Below, one piece after another: positions 25,041 through 33,434 of a stretch of 43,237 nt of DNA. A model generated the notes under the pieces. The model was given only the letters and a program-made list of their open reading frames with translations. It had not been told where the DNA came from and ran no database searches. The stretch is from contig JANXQJ010000177.1 of assembly GCA_025356865.1 (NCBI GenBank), positions 1-43,237 of the forward strand, in the 5' to 3' direction. Position 1 is the stretch's first letter. Each line of letters starts with the position of its first letter. A program made the position numbers and the translations under genes. The DNA comes from Deltaproteobacteria bacterium. GTDB lineage: Bacteria; Desulfobacterota; Deferrimicrobia; Deferrimicrobiales; Deferrimicrobiaceae.

Positions 25041-26144
25041 ATGCTCGATTTCGCCCTGTCGTCGCTTCTGCGCCGGAAGGGGAAGAACCTGTCGCTGGTC
25101 GCCGTCTACACGCTGATCGTCTTTTCGGTCGCCTCCCTGCTTTTCTTCGTCCAGGCGATGAAAAGGGAATCGGCGCTGATTCTCGAAGGGGCGCCGGGAC
25201 TGGTGGTCCAGCGAATGGTCGCGGGGCGGCACGACCCGATTCCGCTGGAATACGCCGGAACGATCGCCGGAATCCGGGGGGTAGCCGAGGCAAGGCCGCG
25301 ATTGTGGGGCTATTACTACGAGCCGGTCGTCGGGGCCAATTACACGATTCTCGCGGAGTACGATGGGACCGGAGCCCAAGGCGTCGTCCTCGGGAACGGC
25401 GTTGCCCGGACGCGGCGCCTGGCCGTGGGCGACCTGGTCACGTTCCGGACCTATCGCAACGAGTCGCTCGTCCTGCCGGTCCGCGAGATCCTCCCGCAGG
25501 AATCCGAACTGGCGGCCGCCGACCTCGTCGTCCTCTCCGAAGCCGATTTCCGGACGTTGTTCGATTTTCCGTCCGGGCGGGCGACCGATCTCGCCGTCTC
25601 GGTTCCGAATCCGCGGGAGATCCCGGTCGTCGCCGGAAAGATCGCGGCGCTTTATCCCGACACTCGGCCGATCACGAAGCGGGAGATGCTGCGGACGTAC
25701 GATGCCGTCTTCGACTGGCGCGGCGGCATGATGGTCGTGATGCTCGCGGGCGCCCTGCTGGCGTTCGTCGTTTTTGCGTGGGACAAGGCGACCGGGATGA
25801 GCGCCGGGGAGCGGCTGGAGATCGGCATCCTCAAGTCGGTGGGCTGGGAGACGTCCGATGTCCTGCTCCTCAAGTTCTGGGAGGGCGCCGCCGTGTCGCT
25901 TGCCGCCTTCCTGGCCGGCGTCTTGCTGGCGTACGCCCACGTGTTCCTCCTCTCGGCGCCGCTCTTCGAACAGGCGCTCAAGGGGTGGTCGGTGCTGTAT
26001 CCCCGCTTCAGGCCCGTGCCGGCCGTCGACGGGTATCAGCTCGCCATCATCTTCTTCCTGACGGTCGCCCCCTACACGGTCGCGACGATCGTTCCCTGCT
26101 GGCGGGCCGCGACGATCGACCCCGATGCGGCGATGAGGTCCTGA
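25041..26144 (+). CDS. FtsX/MacB-type ABC transporter permease
   Basis: This 367-residue permease has the FtsX-like layout. One helix near the N-terminus (about residues 16-38, SLVAVYTLIVFSVASLLFFV) is followed by a large periplasmic domain (about 40-230). Three C-terminal helices come from MMVVMLAGALLAFVVFAW, AAVSLAAFLAGVLLAYAHVF and IIFFLTVAPYTVATIVP, with the typical cytoplasmic loop EIGILKSVGWETSDVLLLKF between them. Such mechanotransmission transporters act on lipoproteins or periplasmic partners rather than moving solutes across the membrane. The ATG at 25041 gives the family N-terminus MLDFALSSLLRRKGKN. A TTG at 25011 overlaps the previous stop and is possible. The ATPase follows after two bases. 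Confidence 0.88.
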   Translation: MLDFALSSLLRRKGKNLSLVAVYTLIVFSVASLLFFVQAMKRESALILEGAPGLVVQRMVAGRHDPIPLEYAGTIAGIRGVAEARPRLWGYYYEPVVGANYTILAEYDGTGAQGVVLGNGVARTRRLAVGDLVTFRTYRNESLVLPVREILPQESELAAADLVVLSEADFRTLFDFPSGRATDLAVSVPNPREIPVVAGKIAALYPDTRPITKREMLRTYDAVFDWRGGMMVVMLAGALLAFVVFAWDKATGMSAGERLEIGILKSVGWETSDVLLLKFWEGAAVSLAAFLAGVLLAYAHVFLLSAPLFEQALKGWSVLYPRFRPVPAVDGYQLAIIFFLTVAPYTVATIVPCWRAATIDPDAAMRS

Positions 26145-26146
26145 CC

Positions 26147-26869
26147 TTGATATCCCTGGCCGATGTCGTCAAGCGGTTCGACGCCGGCGGAGGATTCACC
26201 GCCGTGGACGGGGTGACGCTCTCCGTGGCGCGCGGGAAGGTGACGGTGCTCAAGGGGCCAAGCGGCTCGGGCAAGACCACGCTGCTGACGCTGATCGGTT
26301 GCATGGCGCGTCCGACTTCGGGACGGATCGCGCTCAGGGCGGGGCACCGGGTCGCCATCCCGGGGCTGGCGGATCGCGACGAACTCGACGTCACCCGCCT
26401 GCCCGAGCGGTTCCTGGCCGGAATCCGCCGGGCGACGTTCGGTTTCGTGTTCCAGCAGTTCCACCTGGTCCGGGGGATCAGCGTGATCGAGAATGTCATG
26501 CTGCCGGGCTATCCGTCGGGCGAGCCGTACGGCGCGCTCCGGGAGCGGGCGATGGGGCTCCTCTCCCGTTTCGAGATCGCCCGCTGCGCGACGTCTCCGG
26601 TCGAACGCCTTTCGGGCGGCGAGATGCAGCGGGTGGCGATCGCCCGGGCGCTGATCAACGACCCCGCGGTCGTGGTCGCCGACGAGCCGACCGCCCACCT
26701 GGACAGTCGTTTGTCGCACGCGTTCATGGACACCGTCGCGGCAATCCGGGCCGATGGAAAGACGGTGCTGATCGCCAGCCACGATCCGATCGTCTTCGAG
26801 TCCGGCGTGGTCGACGTCGTCGTTGAGATTCGCGACGGGCGGATCGTCGAGGGCGCCGCACTCCGATGA
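26147..26869 (+). CDS. ABC transporter ATP-binding protein (LolD/MacB type)
   Basis: This 240-residue ATPase has Walker A (LKGPSGSGKTTLL, about residues 34-46), Q-loop (FVFQQFHLVRGISVIENVML), signature (LSGGEMQRVAIARAL), Walker B (VVVADEPTAHLD) and switch His (IASHDP). It is the partner of the preceding FtsX-like permease. The frame has no ATG at the N-terminus; TTG at 26147, two bases after the permease stop, gives ISLADVVKRF, where the family begins. Its stop overlaps the ATG of the membrane protein gene (ATGA). Confidence 0.92.
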   Translation: MISLADVVKRFDAGGGFTAVDGVTLSVARGKVTVLKGPSGSGKTTLLTLIGCMARPTSGRIALRAGHRVAIPGLADRDELDVTRLPERFLAGIRRATFGFVFQQFHLVRGISVIENVMLPGYPSGEPYGALRERAMGLLSRFEIARCATSPVERLSGGEMQRVAIARALINDPAVVVADEPTAHLDSRLSHAFMDTVAAIRADGKTVLIASHDPIVFESGVVDVVVEIRDGRIVEGAALR

Positions 26870-27861
26870 TCCTGCACCCCGCCGTCCTGGCGCTGGTCGT
26901 CTCCTCGCTGCTCCAGTCCGCGATGCTGCTCTTCGCCTCCTGGAACGGGGCGCTGATCCTGCGCGGCTGGTCCCCCGGTTCCGGCAGCGAACGCCAGCTC
27001 GCCCTCGAGCGCCGCAACTGCCTCGTATCCTCGGTGGTGGGATACGCGCTGGCATTTCAACTGCTCTCCCTTTTCTTCTTCCTGTTCACGGCCGACCGGC
27101 TCCACATCCAGTTGACCGGCGCCATGTGCGCCGCGGGCACGCTCAATGCGAACGGCTACGGCTACCCGGCGCTGCTGCTCAAGACGGCCGATTTTCTCCT
27201 TGCGGGCACGTGGCTCGTCGTCAACCACGCGGATACGCGCGGGTACGACGCCCCCCTCGTCAAGACGAAGTGCCGGCTGCTCCTGCTGCTGGCGCCGCTT
27301 CTGTTCCTCGATGCCTTCCTCCAGTTCCGCTTTTTCGCGGACCTGGAGCCGGACGTGATCACCTCCTGCTGCGGGAGCCTGTTCGGTTCCGGCAAGGGAG
27401 GCCTCGCCTCCGATCTTGCCTCCTGGCCGGCCGTCCCGGCGATGGGCCTCTTCTTCGCGGTCCTGGGCGCGACGGTCGCCATGGGCGTCGTCTTTCTCCG
27501 TTCGGCGCGGGGGGCCGTTCTCTTCGCCCTGCTTTGCGGGGTTACATTCCCCGCCGCGATCCTGGCGCTCGTCTCGGCGTTCTCCCTCTACATCTACGAC
27601 CTGCCGACCCACCACTGTCCATTTTGCGTCCTCCAGGCCGAATACGGCCACATCGGCTACCTGCTTTACGCGGCGCTTCTCGGCGGTGCCGCAGCCGGGC
27701 TCTCCGCGGGCGCGCTGGCCGCTTTCCGGAAGCGGGGCAGCATGGCTGCCGTGGTTCCACCGTTGCAACGCCGCCTGGTCTGGACGGCGATTGCGTTTTT
27801 TCTGCTGTTTGCCCTGGCGGTATCGTTCCGGATCGTCGTTTCACCCTACCGGTCGGGTTAA
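26866..27861 (+). CDS. Eight-helix integral membrane protein with cysteine motifs, unknown function
   Basis: This 331-residue protein has about eight hydrophobic helices (near residues 6-25, 53-76, 103-121, 138-158, 189-211, 217-243, 263-286 and 303-325). Cysteines cluster at likely membrane-surface loops: C88 in GAMCAAGTLNANGYGYPALL, the vicinal pair C168-C169 in DVITSCCGSLF, and C251/C254 with two preceding histidines in THHCPFCVLQ. This resembles a quinone- or thiol-redox or metal-transfer layout, but I cannot name a family. It is coupled by overlap to the ABC ATPase, and is the last gene of the SCO/NosL operon before an apparently separate gene. Confidence 0.75.
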   Translation: MILHPAVLALVVSSLLQSAMLLFASWNGALILRGWSPGSGSERQLALERRNCLVSSVVGYALAFQLLSLFFFLFTADRLHIQLTGAMCAAGTLNANGYGYPALLLKTADFLLAGTWLVVNHADTRGYDAPLVKTKCRLLLLLAPLLFLDAFLQFRFFADLEPDVITSCCGSLFGSGKGGLASDLASWPAVPAMGLFFAVLGATVAMGVVFLRSARGAVLFALLCGVTFPAAILALVSAFSLYIYDLPTHHCPFCVLQAEYGHIGYLLYAALLGGAAAGLSAGALAAFRKRGSMAAVVPPLQRRLVWTAIAFFLLFALAVSFRIVVSPYRSG

Positions 27862-27898
27862 TATCATCCCTTTGATCACAAAGAAGACGGAGAGACCA

Positions 27899-28687
27899 AT
27901 GGACAATCGCACGCTGCTCGAATTCGCCCGTGAGACCGCTGTCGGTGCGGGGGAAATCCTCCGCAACAACTACGGTCGCCGACAGACGATCCACTTCAAG
28001 GGAGAGATCAACCTCGTGACCGACGTGGACCGCGCGTCCGAGGCATACATCAAGGGACGAATCCGTGCGTGCTTTCCGGAACACGGGATCATGGCGGAGG
28101 AGAGCCCCGAGGAGAAGTCGGCCTCGCCGTATCGCTGGATCGTCGACCCGCTGGACGGGACGACCAACTACGCCCACAACTATCCCTGCTTCTGCGTGTC
28201 GGTCGGTGTCGAGCACGACGGCGTTCCGGTCGCGGGCGCGGTGTACGATCCGCTGCTGAACGAGATGTTCACGGCGACGGCCGGGGGCGGGGCGTTCCTC
28301 AACGGGGAAAAGATCGCGGTCTCGGATATCGACGACCTGCGCCGCGGCTTGCTGGCCACCGGTTTCGCCTACGACGTCAAGACGTCGACCGACACCAACT
28401 TCGACTATTTCCAGTCGTTCGTCATGACCGGGCAGGCGATCCGGCGCGACGGCTCGGCCGCGCTCGACCTGTGCTACCTCGCCTCCGGGCGCTTCGACGG
28501 TTTCTGGGAGATGCAGCTCAAGCCCTGGGATACGATCGCGGGGTTGCTGATCCTGCAGGAGGCCGGAGGAATGGCCACCCGGATGGACGGATCCCCGTAC
28601 GACATCCACCAGCCCGACCTGCTGGCGACCAACGGGAAGATCCACGGAGAGATGGCGGAAGTGATCCGAAGGACTGCGAATCGGTAG
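27899..28687 (+). CDS. Inositol monophosphatase family protein
   Basis: This 262-residue Mg-dependent, Li-sensitive-type phosphatase (IMPase/SuhB family) hydrolyses inositol-1-phosphate or related sugar phosphates. Motifs are IMAEESPEE (metal-binding Glu), WIVDPLDGTTNYAH (the DPLDGT metal site) and the C-terminal LKPWDTIAGLLILQEAGG. Length is standard. GGAGAG precedes the ATG, 37 bases after the membrane-protein stop, so read-through from that operon is possible. Bacterial members also act as SuhB in rRNA transcription. Nothing here decides between these roles. Confidence 0.92.
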   Translation: MDNRTLLEFARETAVGAGEILRNNYGRRQTIHFKGEINLVTDVDRASEAYIKGRIRACFPEHGIMAEESPEEKSASPYRWIVDPLDGTTNYAHNYPCFCVSVGVEHDGVPVAGAVYDPLLNEMFTATAGGGAFLNGEKIAVSDIDDLRRGLLATGFAYDVKTSTDTNFDYFQSFVMTGQAIRRDGSAALDLCYLASGRFDGFWEMQLKPWDTIAGLLILQEAGGMATRMDGSPYDIHQPDLLATNGKIHGEMAEVIRRTANR

Positions 28688-28698
28688 AGGCGGATACG

Positions 28699-28730
28699 AA
28701 AAAGGGCGCCCCGGATGGTCCGGGGCGCCC
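28699..28730 (-). terminator. Intrinsic terminator of the DUF2155 lipoprotein gene
   Basis: GGGCGCCCCGGA (28704-28715) and TCCGGGGCGCCC (28719-28730) form a perfect 12-base-pair stem with a three-base loop. On the minus strand it is followed by TTTTT (28703-28699). No T run follows on the plus strand, so it works best for the minus-strand gene, though the stem lies after the convergent phosphatase gene too. Confidence 0.8.
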
Positions 28731-28754
28731 GCGAAACCGTCGTGCCAGGAGCGG

Positions 28755-29288
28755 CTACTTCTTGATCGGCTCCAGCATGATCACGCCGTAGGTGTTGTCC
28801 TGGAACGGATGGACCGCCGGGAACTTCCCGAAGAGCCAGCCCTTGAATACGCCGTTGCCGCCCTGCATGATCTCGACGCGGAGCGCCGGGTTCTCGAGCT
28901 TGGTGGAGTTGGAGGTGATCGAGTCGCCGTTCATCGCGAAGTGGGGCAGGAACTCGCCGACCTTAAGCGTCAGGTCGCTGTCGGGAACCTTGAAGGTGGA
29001 GTTCAGGTCGACGTTGAACGTCTTCTTGCTCTTCTTCTGCTTGAACTCGACTTCGATCTTGGCGCCCGTCCATGCCTTCTTGACGTCTTCCGGTACGACG
29101 ACCTTCTTCTCGCCGCCGGCGCTGCCCATGTCGCCGTGCGGTGCGCCGCCCTGGCCCATGCCGGGAGGAGGCTGGCCGGGTCCTGCGCCCTGCGGGGGCA
29201 TCGGGGGCGGGGTTTCCTTCTTCTTGCAGCCCGTGGCCGCGAGGCCGATCGTGACGAGCAGGGCAACCAACAGTGCAAAACGCTTCAT
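28755..29288 (-). CDS. DUF2155 domain lipoprotein
   Basis: This 177-residue secreted protein begins MKRFALLVALLVTIGLAATGC with a lipobox (ATGC). A proline/glycine-rich linker (about residues 24-58) then leads to a C-terminal DUF2155-like domain. That domain contains VELNSTF-like strands, LKVGEFLPHFAMNGDSI and GVFKGWLFGKFPAVHPF. DUF2155 proteins are usually envelope lipoproteins of unknown role. GGAGAT precedes the ATG on the minus strand. Upstream on the same strand lie three serine tRNAs, so the mRNA may share their transcript. A perfect terminator follows. Confidence 0.8.
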   Translation of the reverse strand: MKRFALLVALLVTIGLAATGCKKKETPPPMPPQGAGPGQPPPGMGQGGAPHGDMGSAGGEKKVVVPEDVKKAWTGAKIEVEFKQKKSKKTFNVDLNSTFKVPDSDLTLKVGEFLPHFAMNGDSITSNSTKLENPALRVEIMQGGNGVFKGWLFGKFPAVHPFQDNTYGVIMLEPIKK

Positions 29289-29351
29289 CTTGAAATCTCC
29301 TTTCGGGTCATCATTTAGGGTTCGAAGCAAACTTCGGAAAAACAGGGAAAA

Positions 29352-29443
29352 TGGCGGAGAGGGAGAGATTCGAACTCTCGGAACCCTTTTGAGATTCACA
29401 CGATTTCCAGTCGTGTTCCTTCGGCCAGCTCGGACACCTCTCC
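29352..29443 (-). tRNA. tRNA-Ser (anticodon GGA)
   Basis: The minus strand folds as a class II tRNA. Acceptor GGAGAGG pairs with CCTCTCC, followed by discriminator G and an encoded CCA. The anticodon loop is CTGGAAA, there is a long variable arm (about 29380-29398), and the T-loop is GTTCGAATC. It reads UCC/UCU. Confidence 0.95.
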
Positions 29444-29510
29444 GCTTGAAAAACCGTCTGATCAAAGATCAAGTCTTGATGAATGCCACCTTCCCCTTGC
29501 AGGGAAAAAG

Positions 29511-29603
<93 letters not shown>

Positions 29604-29634
29604 GCATTTCGGGGGTCCGTCAGGAAAGACTACC

Positions 29635-29722
29635 TGGCGGAGGGAGCAGGATTTGAACCTGCGGAGCATCGCTGCTCAACGGTTTTCAAGACCGCCGCCA
29701 TCAGCCGCTCGGCCATCCCTCC
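29635..29722 (-). tRNA. tRNA-Ser (anticodon UGA)
   Basis: On the minus strand, acceptor GGAGGGA pairs with TCCCTCC, followed by discriminator G and an encoded CCA. The anticodon loop is CTTGAAA, the variable arm is GC-rich and the T-loop is GTTCAAATC. It reads UCA/UCG. It is the first tRNA of the transcript. Confidence 0.95.
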
Positions 29723-29734
29723 CCGAACCGTCTA

Positions 29735-29740
29735 TTTATA
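29735..29740 (-). promoter_or_regulatory. -10 box of the tRNA-Ser cluster
   Basis: On the minus strand TATAAA (29740-29735) lies 12 bases before the 5' end of the first tRNA. The best -35-like match, TTGTCC (29766-29761), is 20 bases upstream, which is longer than ideal. Confidence 0.45.
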
Positions 29741-29805
29741 CAGGAAATCAGCCGCGAATGGGACAAAAAAAACCGGCGCCCGGGAACCCGGCACATTACG
29801 CATGA

Positions 29806-29931
29806 GATGCCCATGGAATCCTTCGCTACGCGGGTGGGGGCCATTCGCCTCCGTTGTCAGCCGCAACCCTCCTATCCACCGGCACTTCGCTCAGACCCCC
29901 ACCCGCCTCCGCTACGGAAGCAGAGGGCATC
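29806..29931. repeat. Long imperfect inverted repeat in the geneless stretch 29723-30198
   Basis: The 476 bases between the tRNA cluster and the polysaccharide operon show no convincing gene. Within them GATGCCC (29806-29812) pairs with GGGCATC (29925-29931), and GGGTGGGGG (29832-29840) pairs with CCCCCACCC (29896-29904). The intervening segments on the two sides are 19 and 20 bases long, so the arms are in register. The loop (29841-29895) is pyrimidine-rich. A run of eight A residues at 29765-29772 beside a G+C-rich small palindrome (29773-29794) could end a minus-strand transcript. Short open frames here lack ribosome-binding sites and family likeness. Confidence 0.5.
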
Positions 29932-30198
29932 CTTGCCATCCCCGTATTCTTCACGCCAGGTTGTTGTCGGGAGATTCGGCCAATTTTACGTCGGGGCTCA
30001 TCTCGGCGCCTGAGCGACGAGCACTTGCCCCGCCCACCTCTCTCGCAACCGAAACTTGCGTGTATGGGAAGGGCGCCCCCGCGTGGCGCTCGACGGAGAG
30101 CATCGGGCCGACTCAGGTTTTCGGGGCGGGCTCCGTTGCCGCGGGCGTCATCTTCCAATATGATGGGGGGCTACACCAACTGTCGAAGGGGACTTCCG

Positions 30199-31299
30199 AT
30201 GGCGATACCGTTCATGGACCTCAAGGGCCAGTTTTCCGCGTACGAAACCGATATCCGCGCGCAGATCGACGACGTGCTGACGAGCGGCGCGTTCATCATG
30301 GGCCCCAAGGGGTCGGCGCTCGAGAAGGCGCTGGGCGGATTCGTCGGCGCCCGCCACGCGTTCGGCTGTTCCTCCGGCACCGACGCGCTGCTCCTCGCGC
30401 TCATGGCCTATGGCGTCAAGCCCGGCGACGAGATCGTCACGACGCCGTTCACCTTCATTGCCACCGCCGAGGTGATCGCGTTGGTCGGCGCCGTCCCCGT
30501 CTTCGTCGATATCGAGCCGGTCCACTACAACATCGACCCGTCGAAGATCGAGGCGGCGATCACCGGGAAGACACGGGGAATCATCGCGGTCTCGCTTTAC
30601 GGGCAGTGCGCCGAGATGGAGGCAATCCAGGTCATCGCCGAAAAACGGGGAATCTTCCTGGTCGAGGATGCGTGTCAGTCGTTCGGCGCGGCGCGCAACG
30701 GCAGGAAGTCGTGCGGATTCGCCCACGTCGGGACGACCTCCTTCTTCCCCTCGAAACCGCTCGGCTGCTACGGCGACGGCGGGATGGTGTTCACCTCCGA
30801 CGACAAGATCGCCGACCTGATCTCGGGCTTGCGCAACCACGGGCAGTGGGAACGGTACCGGCACCGGATGATCGGGATCAACGGGCGGCTCGACGACCTG
30901 CAGGCGGCGGTGCTCCTGGCCAAGTTCGCCCGTTTCGACGAGGAACTCGCAGCCCGGGAACGGATCGGCGCGCGCTATTCCGAAGCGCTGGGCGATGTCG
31001 TGACCGTGCCGGCGATCATGCCGGGCAACACGCACGTCTTCGCGCAATACTCGATCAAGACCGCTTCGCGCGATGCGCTGGCGAAGGCACTTAATGAAGG
31101 CGGTGTCCCGACGGCGGTCCACTACCCGATCCCGCTGCACCTGCAGCAGGCGTTCTCCGGGCTGGGGCAGGGCGAAGGCGCATTCCCCGTCGCCGAGTCG
31201 GTTTCCCGGGAAATCCTCTCGCTGCCGATGTCCGCCTTCCTGTCGCAGGACGACCAGGACACGGTGATCCGCCAGCTTCGCGCATTTTTCGGAAAGTGA
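30199..31299 (+). CDS. DegT/DnrJ/EryC1 sugar aminotransferase (WbpE-like)
   Basis: This 366-residue PLP enzyme transfers an amino group, usually from glutamate, to a keto-sugar nucleotide. Motifs are FMDLKGQFSAYETDI at the N-terminus, GCSSGTDALLLAL, VEDACQSFGA (Asp157 and Gln160 contacting PLP) and the Schiff-base Lys186 in SFFPSKPLGCYGDGG. The C-terminal part has GINGRLDDLQAAVLLAKF. The FFPSKPLG form resembles WbpE/WlbC enzymes that make 2,3-diamino sugars. The partner dehydrogenase and acetyltransferase (WbpB, WbpD) are absent here, so the exact sugar is open. AAGGGG precedes the ATG. It is the first gene of the polysaccharide operon. Confidence 0.9.
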   Translation: MAIPFMDLKGQFSAYETDIRAQIDDVLTSGAFIMGPKGSALEKALGGFVGARHAFGCSSGTDALLLALMAYGVKPGDEIVTTPFTFIATAEVIALVGAVPVFVDIEPVHYNIDPSKIEAAITGKTRGIIAVSLYGQCAEMEAIQVIAEKRGIFLVEDACQSFGAARNGRKSCGFAHVGTTSFFPSKPLGCYGDGGMVFTSDDKIADLISGLRNHGQWERYRHRMIGINGRLDDLQAAVLLAKFARFDEELAARERIGARYSEALGDVVTVPAIMPGNTHVFAQYSIKTASRDALAKALNEGGVPTAVHYPIPLHLQQAFSGLGQGEGAFPVAESVSREILSLPMSAFLSQDDQDTVIRQLRAFFGK

Positions 31300-31312
31300 T
31301 CCGCGCCGGCCG

Positions 31313-32380
31313 GTGACCCGCATCCGGGGCGGACATTCGCAGGAGATCCTGGTCCGCGCGGTCAACTGGCTGGGCGACGCGGTCATGACGACCCCGGCGC
31401 TCGCGGCGTTGCGGGAGGCGAGGCCGGATGCGCGCATCACGCTGCTCGCCAAGCCGCTCGTCGCCGAGCTTTTCAAGGGCCACCCCGACGTCGACGAGGT
31501 GATGGTCTACGACCGCGACGGGGGGCACCGCGGCATCTTCGGGAAACTGCGGATGGCGTCGGTGCTTCGCGCCCGGCGTTTCGATTCCGCCATCCTGCTC
31601 CAGAATGCCTTCGACGCCGCGCTCCTCGTCTTTCTCGCGCGGATTCCCGACCGCGCGGGCTATGCGACGGATGGCCGCGGATTGTTGCTGACGCGTCCCG
31701 TCCCCATCACGGCCGAAACGATGGCGCTGCACGAAACGGAATATTACCTGTCGCTGATGTCGGCGCTCGGTGTCCTGCGCCCAAAGGCGCCCGCGCAGCG
31801 GTTGCAGGTCGCCGGGGAAGAGCGCGCCGCGATGGCCGCGCGGCTGGCGTCGCTGGGAATCGCGCCGGGCACGCCGATCCTGGGGATCAACCCCGGCGCG
31901 ACGTTCGGCTCGGCCAAGCGGTGGTTCCCCGAGCGGTTCGCCGCGGTCGCCGACGCGTTGTCCGAAGCATGGGGGGCGGCGGTCGTGCTGCTCGGCTCCG
32001 CGAAAGAGGCGCCCCTCTCCGATGCGATCTGCGCCGCCATGAAGAACCGGGCCGTCAACCTGACGGGAAAGACGACCGTGCGCGAGATGATGGCGCTTCT
32101 CGAGGCGTGCGCGTATCTCGTGACGAACGATTCGGGGCCGATGCACATCGCGGCGGCGCTCGGCACGCCGCTGACGGCGATCTTCGGCCCGACCGAGTGG
32201 GCCCGCACGTCGCCGCTGACCGGGCGTGCCCGGCTCGTCCGCGCCGACGGCATCGATTGCGCCCCGTGCAAGAAGCGCGAGTGCGACCGCGAGCCGCTCT
32301 GCATGCTCGGGGTCACGCCCGGAATGGTGATCGACGCATCCATCGAACTGTATGGCGAGGTGGCCGATGGGTGCGGATAA
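31313..32380 (+). CDS. waaF: LPS heptosyltransferase II-like (GT9)
   Basis: WaaF adds the second L-glycero-D-manno-heptose to the LPS inner core from ADP-heptose. The 355-residue protein has the GT9 N-terminus EILVRAVNWLGDAVMTTPAL, GINPGATFGSAKRWFPERFA and the acceptor/donor-site NDSGPMHIAAALGTPLTAIF, then GPTEWARTSPL. A cysteine-rich C-terminus (CAPCKKRECDREPLCM) is usual for this family. The start is GTG 31313 with a weak ribosome-binding site. The end overlaps the waaC-like gene. Paired adjacency with the WaaC-like enzyme supports a core-heptose role. Confidence 0.87.
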   Translation: MTRIRGGHSQEILVRAVNWLGDAVMTTPALAALREARPDARITLLAKPLVAELFKGHPDVDEVMVYDRDGGHRGIFGKLRMASVLRARRFDSAILLQNAFDAALLVFLARIPDRAGYATDGRGLLLTRPVPITAETMALHETEYYLSLMSALGVLRPKAPAQRLQVAGEERAAMAARLASLGIAPGTPILGINPGATFGSAKRWFPERFAAVADALSEAWGAAVVLLGSAKEAPLSDAICAAMKNRAVNLTGKTTVREMMALLEACAYLVTNDSGPMHIAAALGTPLTAIFGPTEWARTSPLTGRARLVRADGIDCAPCKKRECDREPLCMLGVTPGMVIDASIELYGEVADGCG

Positions 32381-33434
32381 AATCCTGATCGTCAAGCTCT
32401 CGGCGATGGGCGATGTCGTCCACGCGCTCGCGGCGGCCGCGTTCATCCGGAAAGCCGCGCCGGATGCCCGGATCACGTGGGCGGTCGACTCCCGATTCGC
32501 GGGGCTGGTCGAGGGACACCCGGCGGTCGACCGGGTCGTGCCGCTCGACATCAAGGCGTGGAAGAGTCGCTGGTCGGCGCCCGCGACTCGGAAGGAAGTC
32601 GCTGCGGCGATCCGGTCGCTCCGCTTGGGCGGCCACGACGTCGCGTTCGACCTGCAGGGAAACATCAAGAGCGGCGTGGTGACGATCCTCTCCGGCGCGC
32701 CGGTCCGGATCGGCTTCCCGAAGGAGATCGCCCGGGAGAAGCCGAACCTGTGGTTCACCAACCGGCACGTGGCGCACGACCCGGCCGACCGGCATATCAC
32801 CCACCGGTTGCTTCGGCTGGCATCCGCCCCGTTCGGCGGGACGTTCTCGCCGGAAGATGCCCGGCCTTTTTTCCCGGTATCGCCGGACGCGCGGCAGGCG
32901 GCGGGCGACCGGTTGCGGGAGGCACTCCCGGGAGCGACCCGTTTCCTGGCGCTTCACGCCGGCACGACCTGGAACACCAAGCAGATGGATCCCACGTTCT
33001 GGGCGTCGGTGATCGTCCTGCTGCGCGACCTGGCGCCAGGCCTGGGCACGGTGCTGTCGTGGGGCGGCGAAGCCGAGAAAGTCGAGGCGGAACTGATTGC
33101 GGCTCTGGCCGGCGGGCGCGTCGCGCTGCTGCCGAGGATGGGATACCCGGAACTGGCGGCGACGTACGCCGCCTGCGGACACATGATCGGCCCCGACTGC
33201 GGTCCCCTTCACCTGGCGGCTGCGGCGGGTGCCGCGACCGTTTCGGTCTTTCGCGGCAGCGTCGGTGAATACGCGGCGCCGGAAGGGGAGCGCCACCGTT
33301 TCCTGCAGGCACCCCAGCCCTGCACGGGCTGCCAGATCAAGGGGAACAAGGTGTGCCCGCGAGACGCCGAGTGCCGGGAGAGCATCACGCCCGCCGAGGT
33401 GGCCGGGGCGATGGAGGAGTTCATGAAATGCTGA
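32367..33434 (+). CDS. waaC: LPS heptosyltransferase I-like (GT9)
   Basis: WaaC adds the first heptose to Kdo2-lipid A. The 355-residue protein starts [20 protein letters not shown]. It shows [34 protein letters not shown] and [21 protein letters not shown], and ends in a cysteine-bearing tail ([18 protein letters not shown]). ATG 32367 has GAGG six bases upstream and is preferred to ATG 32352. It overlaps waaF by 14 bases and wecB by 7. WaaC and WaaF are assigned by N-terminal motif style ([14 protein letters not shown] type against RAVNWLGDA type). Confidence 0.85.
   Translation: MGADKILIVKLSAMGDVVHALAAAAFIRKAAPDARITWAVDSRFAGLVEGHPAVDRVVPLDIKAWKSRWSAPATRKEVAAAIRSLRLGGHDVAFDLQGNIKSGVVTILSGAPVRIGFPKEIAREKPNLWFTNRHVAHDPADRHITHRLLRLASAPFGGTFSPEDARPFFPVSPDARQAAGDRLREALPGATRFLALHAGTTWNTKQMDPTFWASVIVLLRDLAPGLGTVLSWGGEAEKVEAELIAALAGGRVALLPRMGYPELAATYAACGHMIGPDCGPLHLAAAAGAATVSVFRGSVGEYAAPEGERHRFLQAPQPCTGCQIKGNKVCPRDAECRESITPAEVAGAMEEFMKC

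Noticed and set aside
29826-30158. 110-codon minus-strand ORF in the geneless stretch
   Set aside because: No ribosome-binding site and no family likeness, and it is laid across the inverted repeat. Kept as non-coding.
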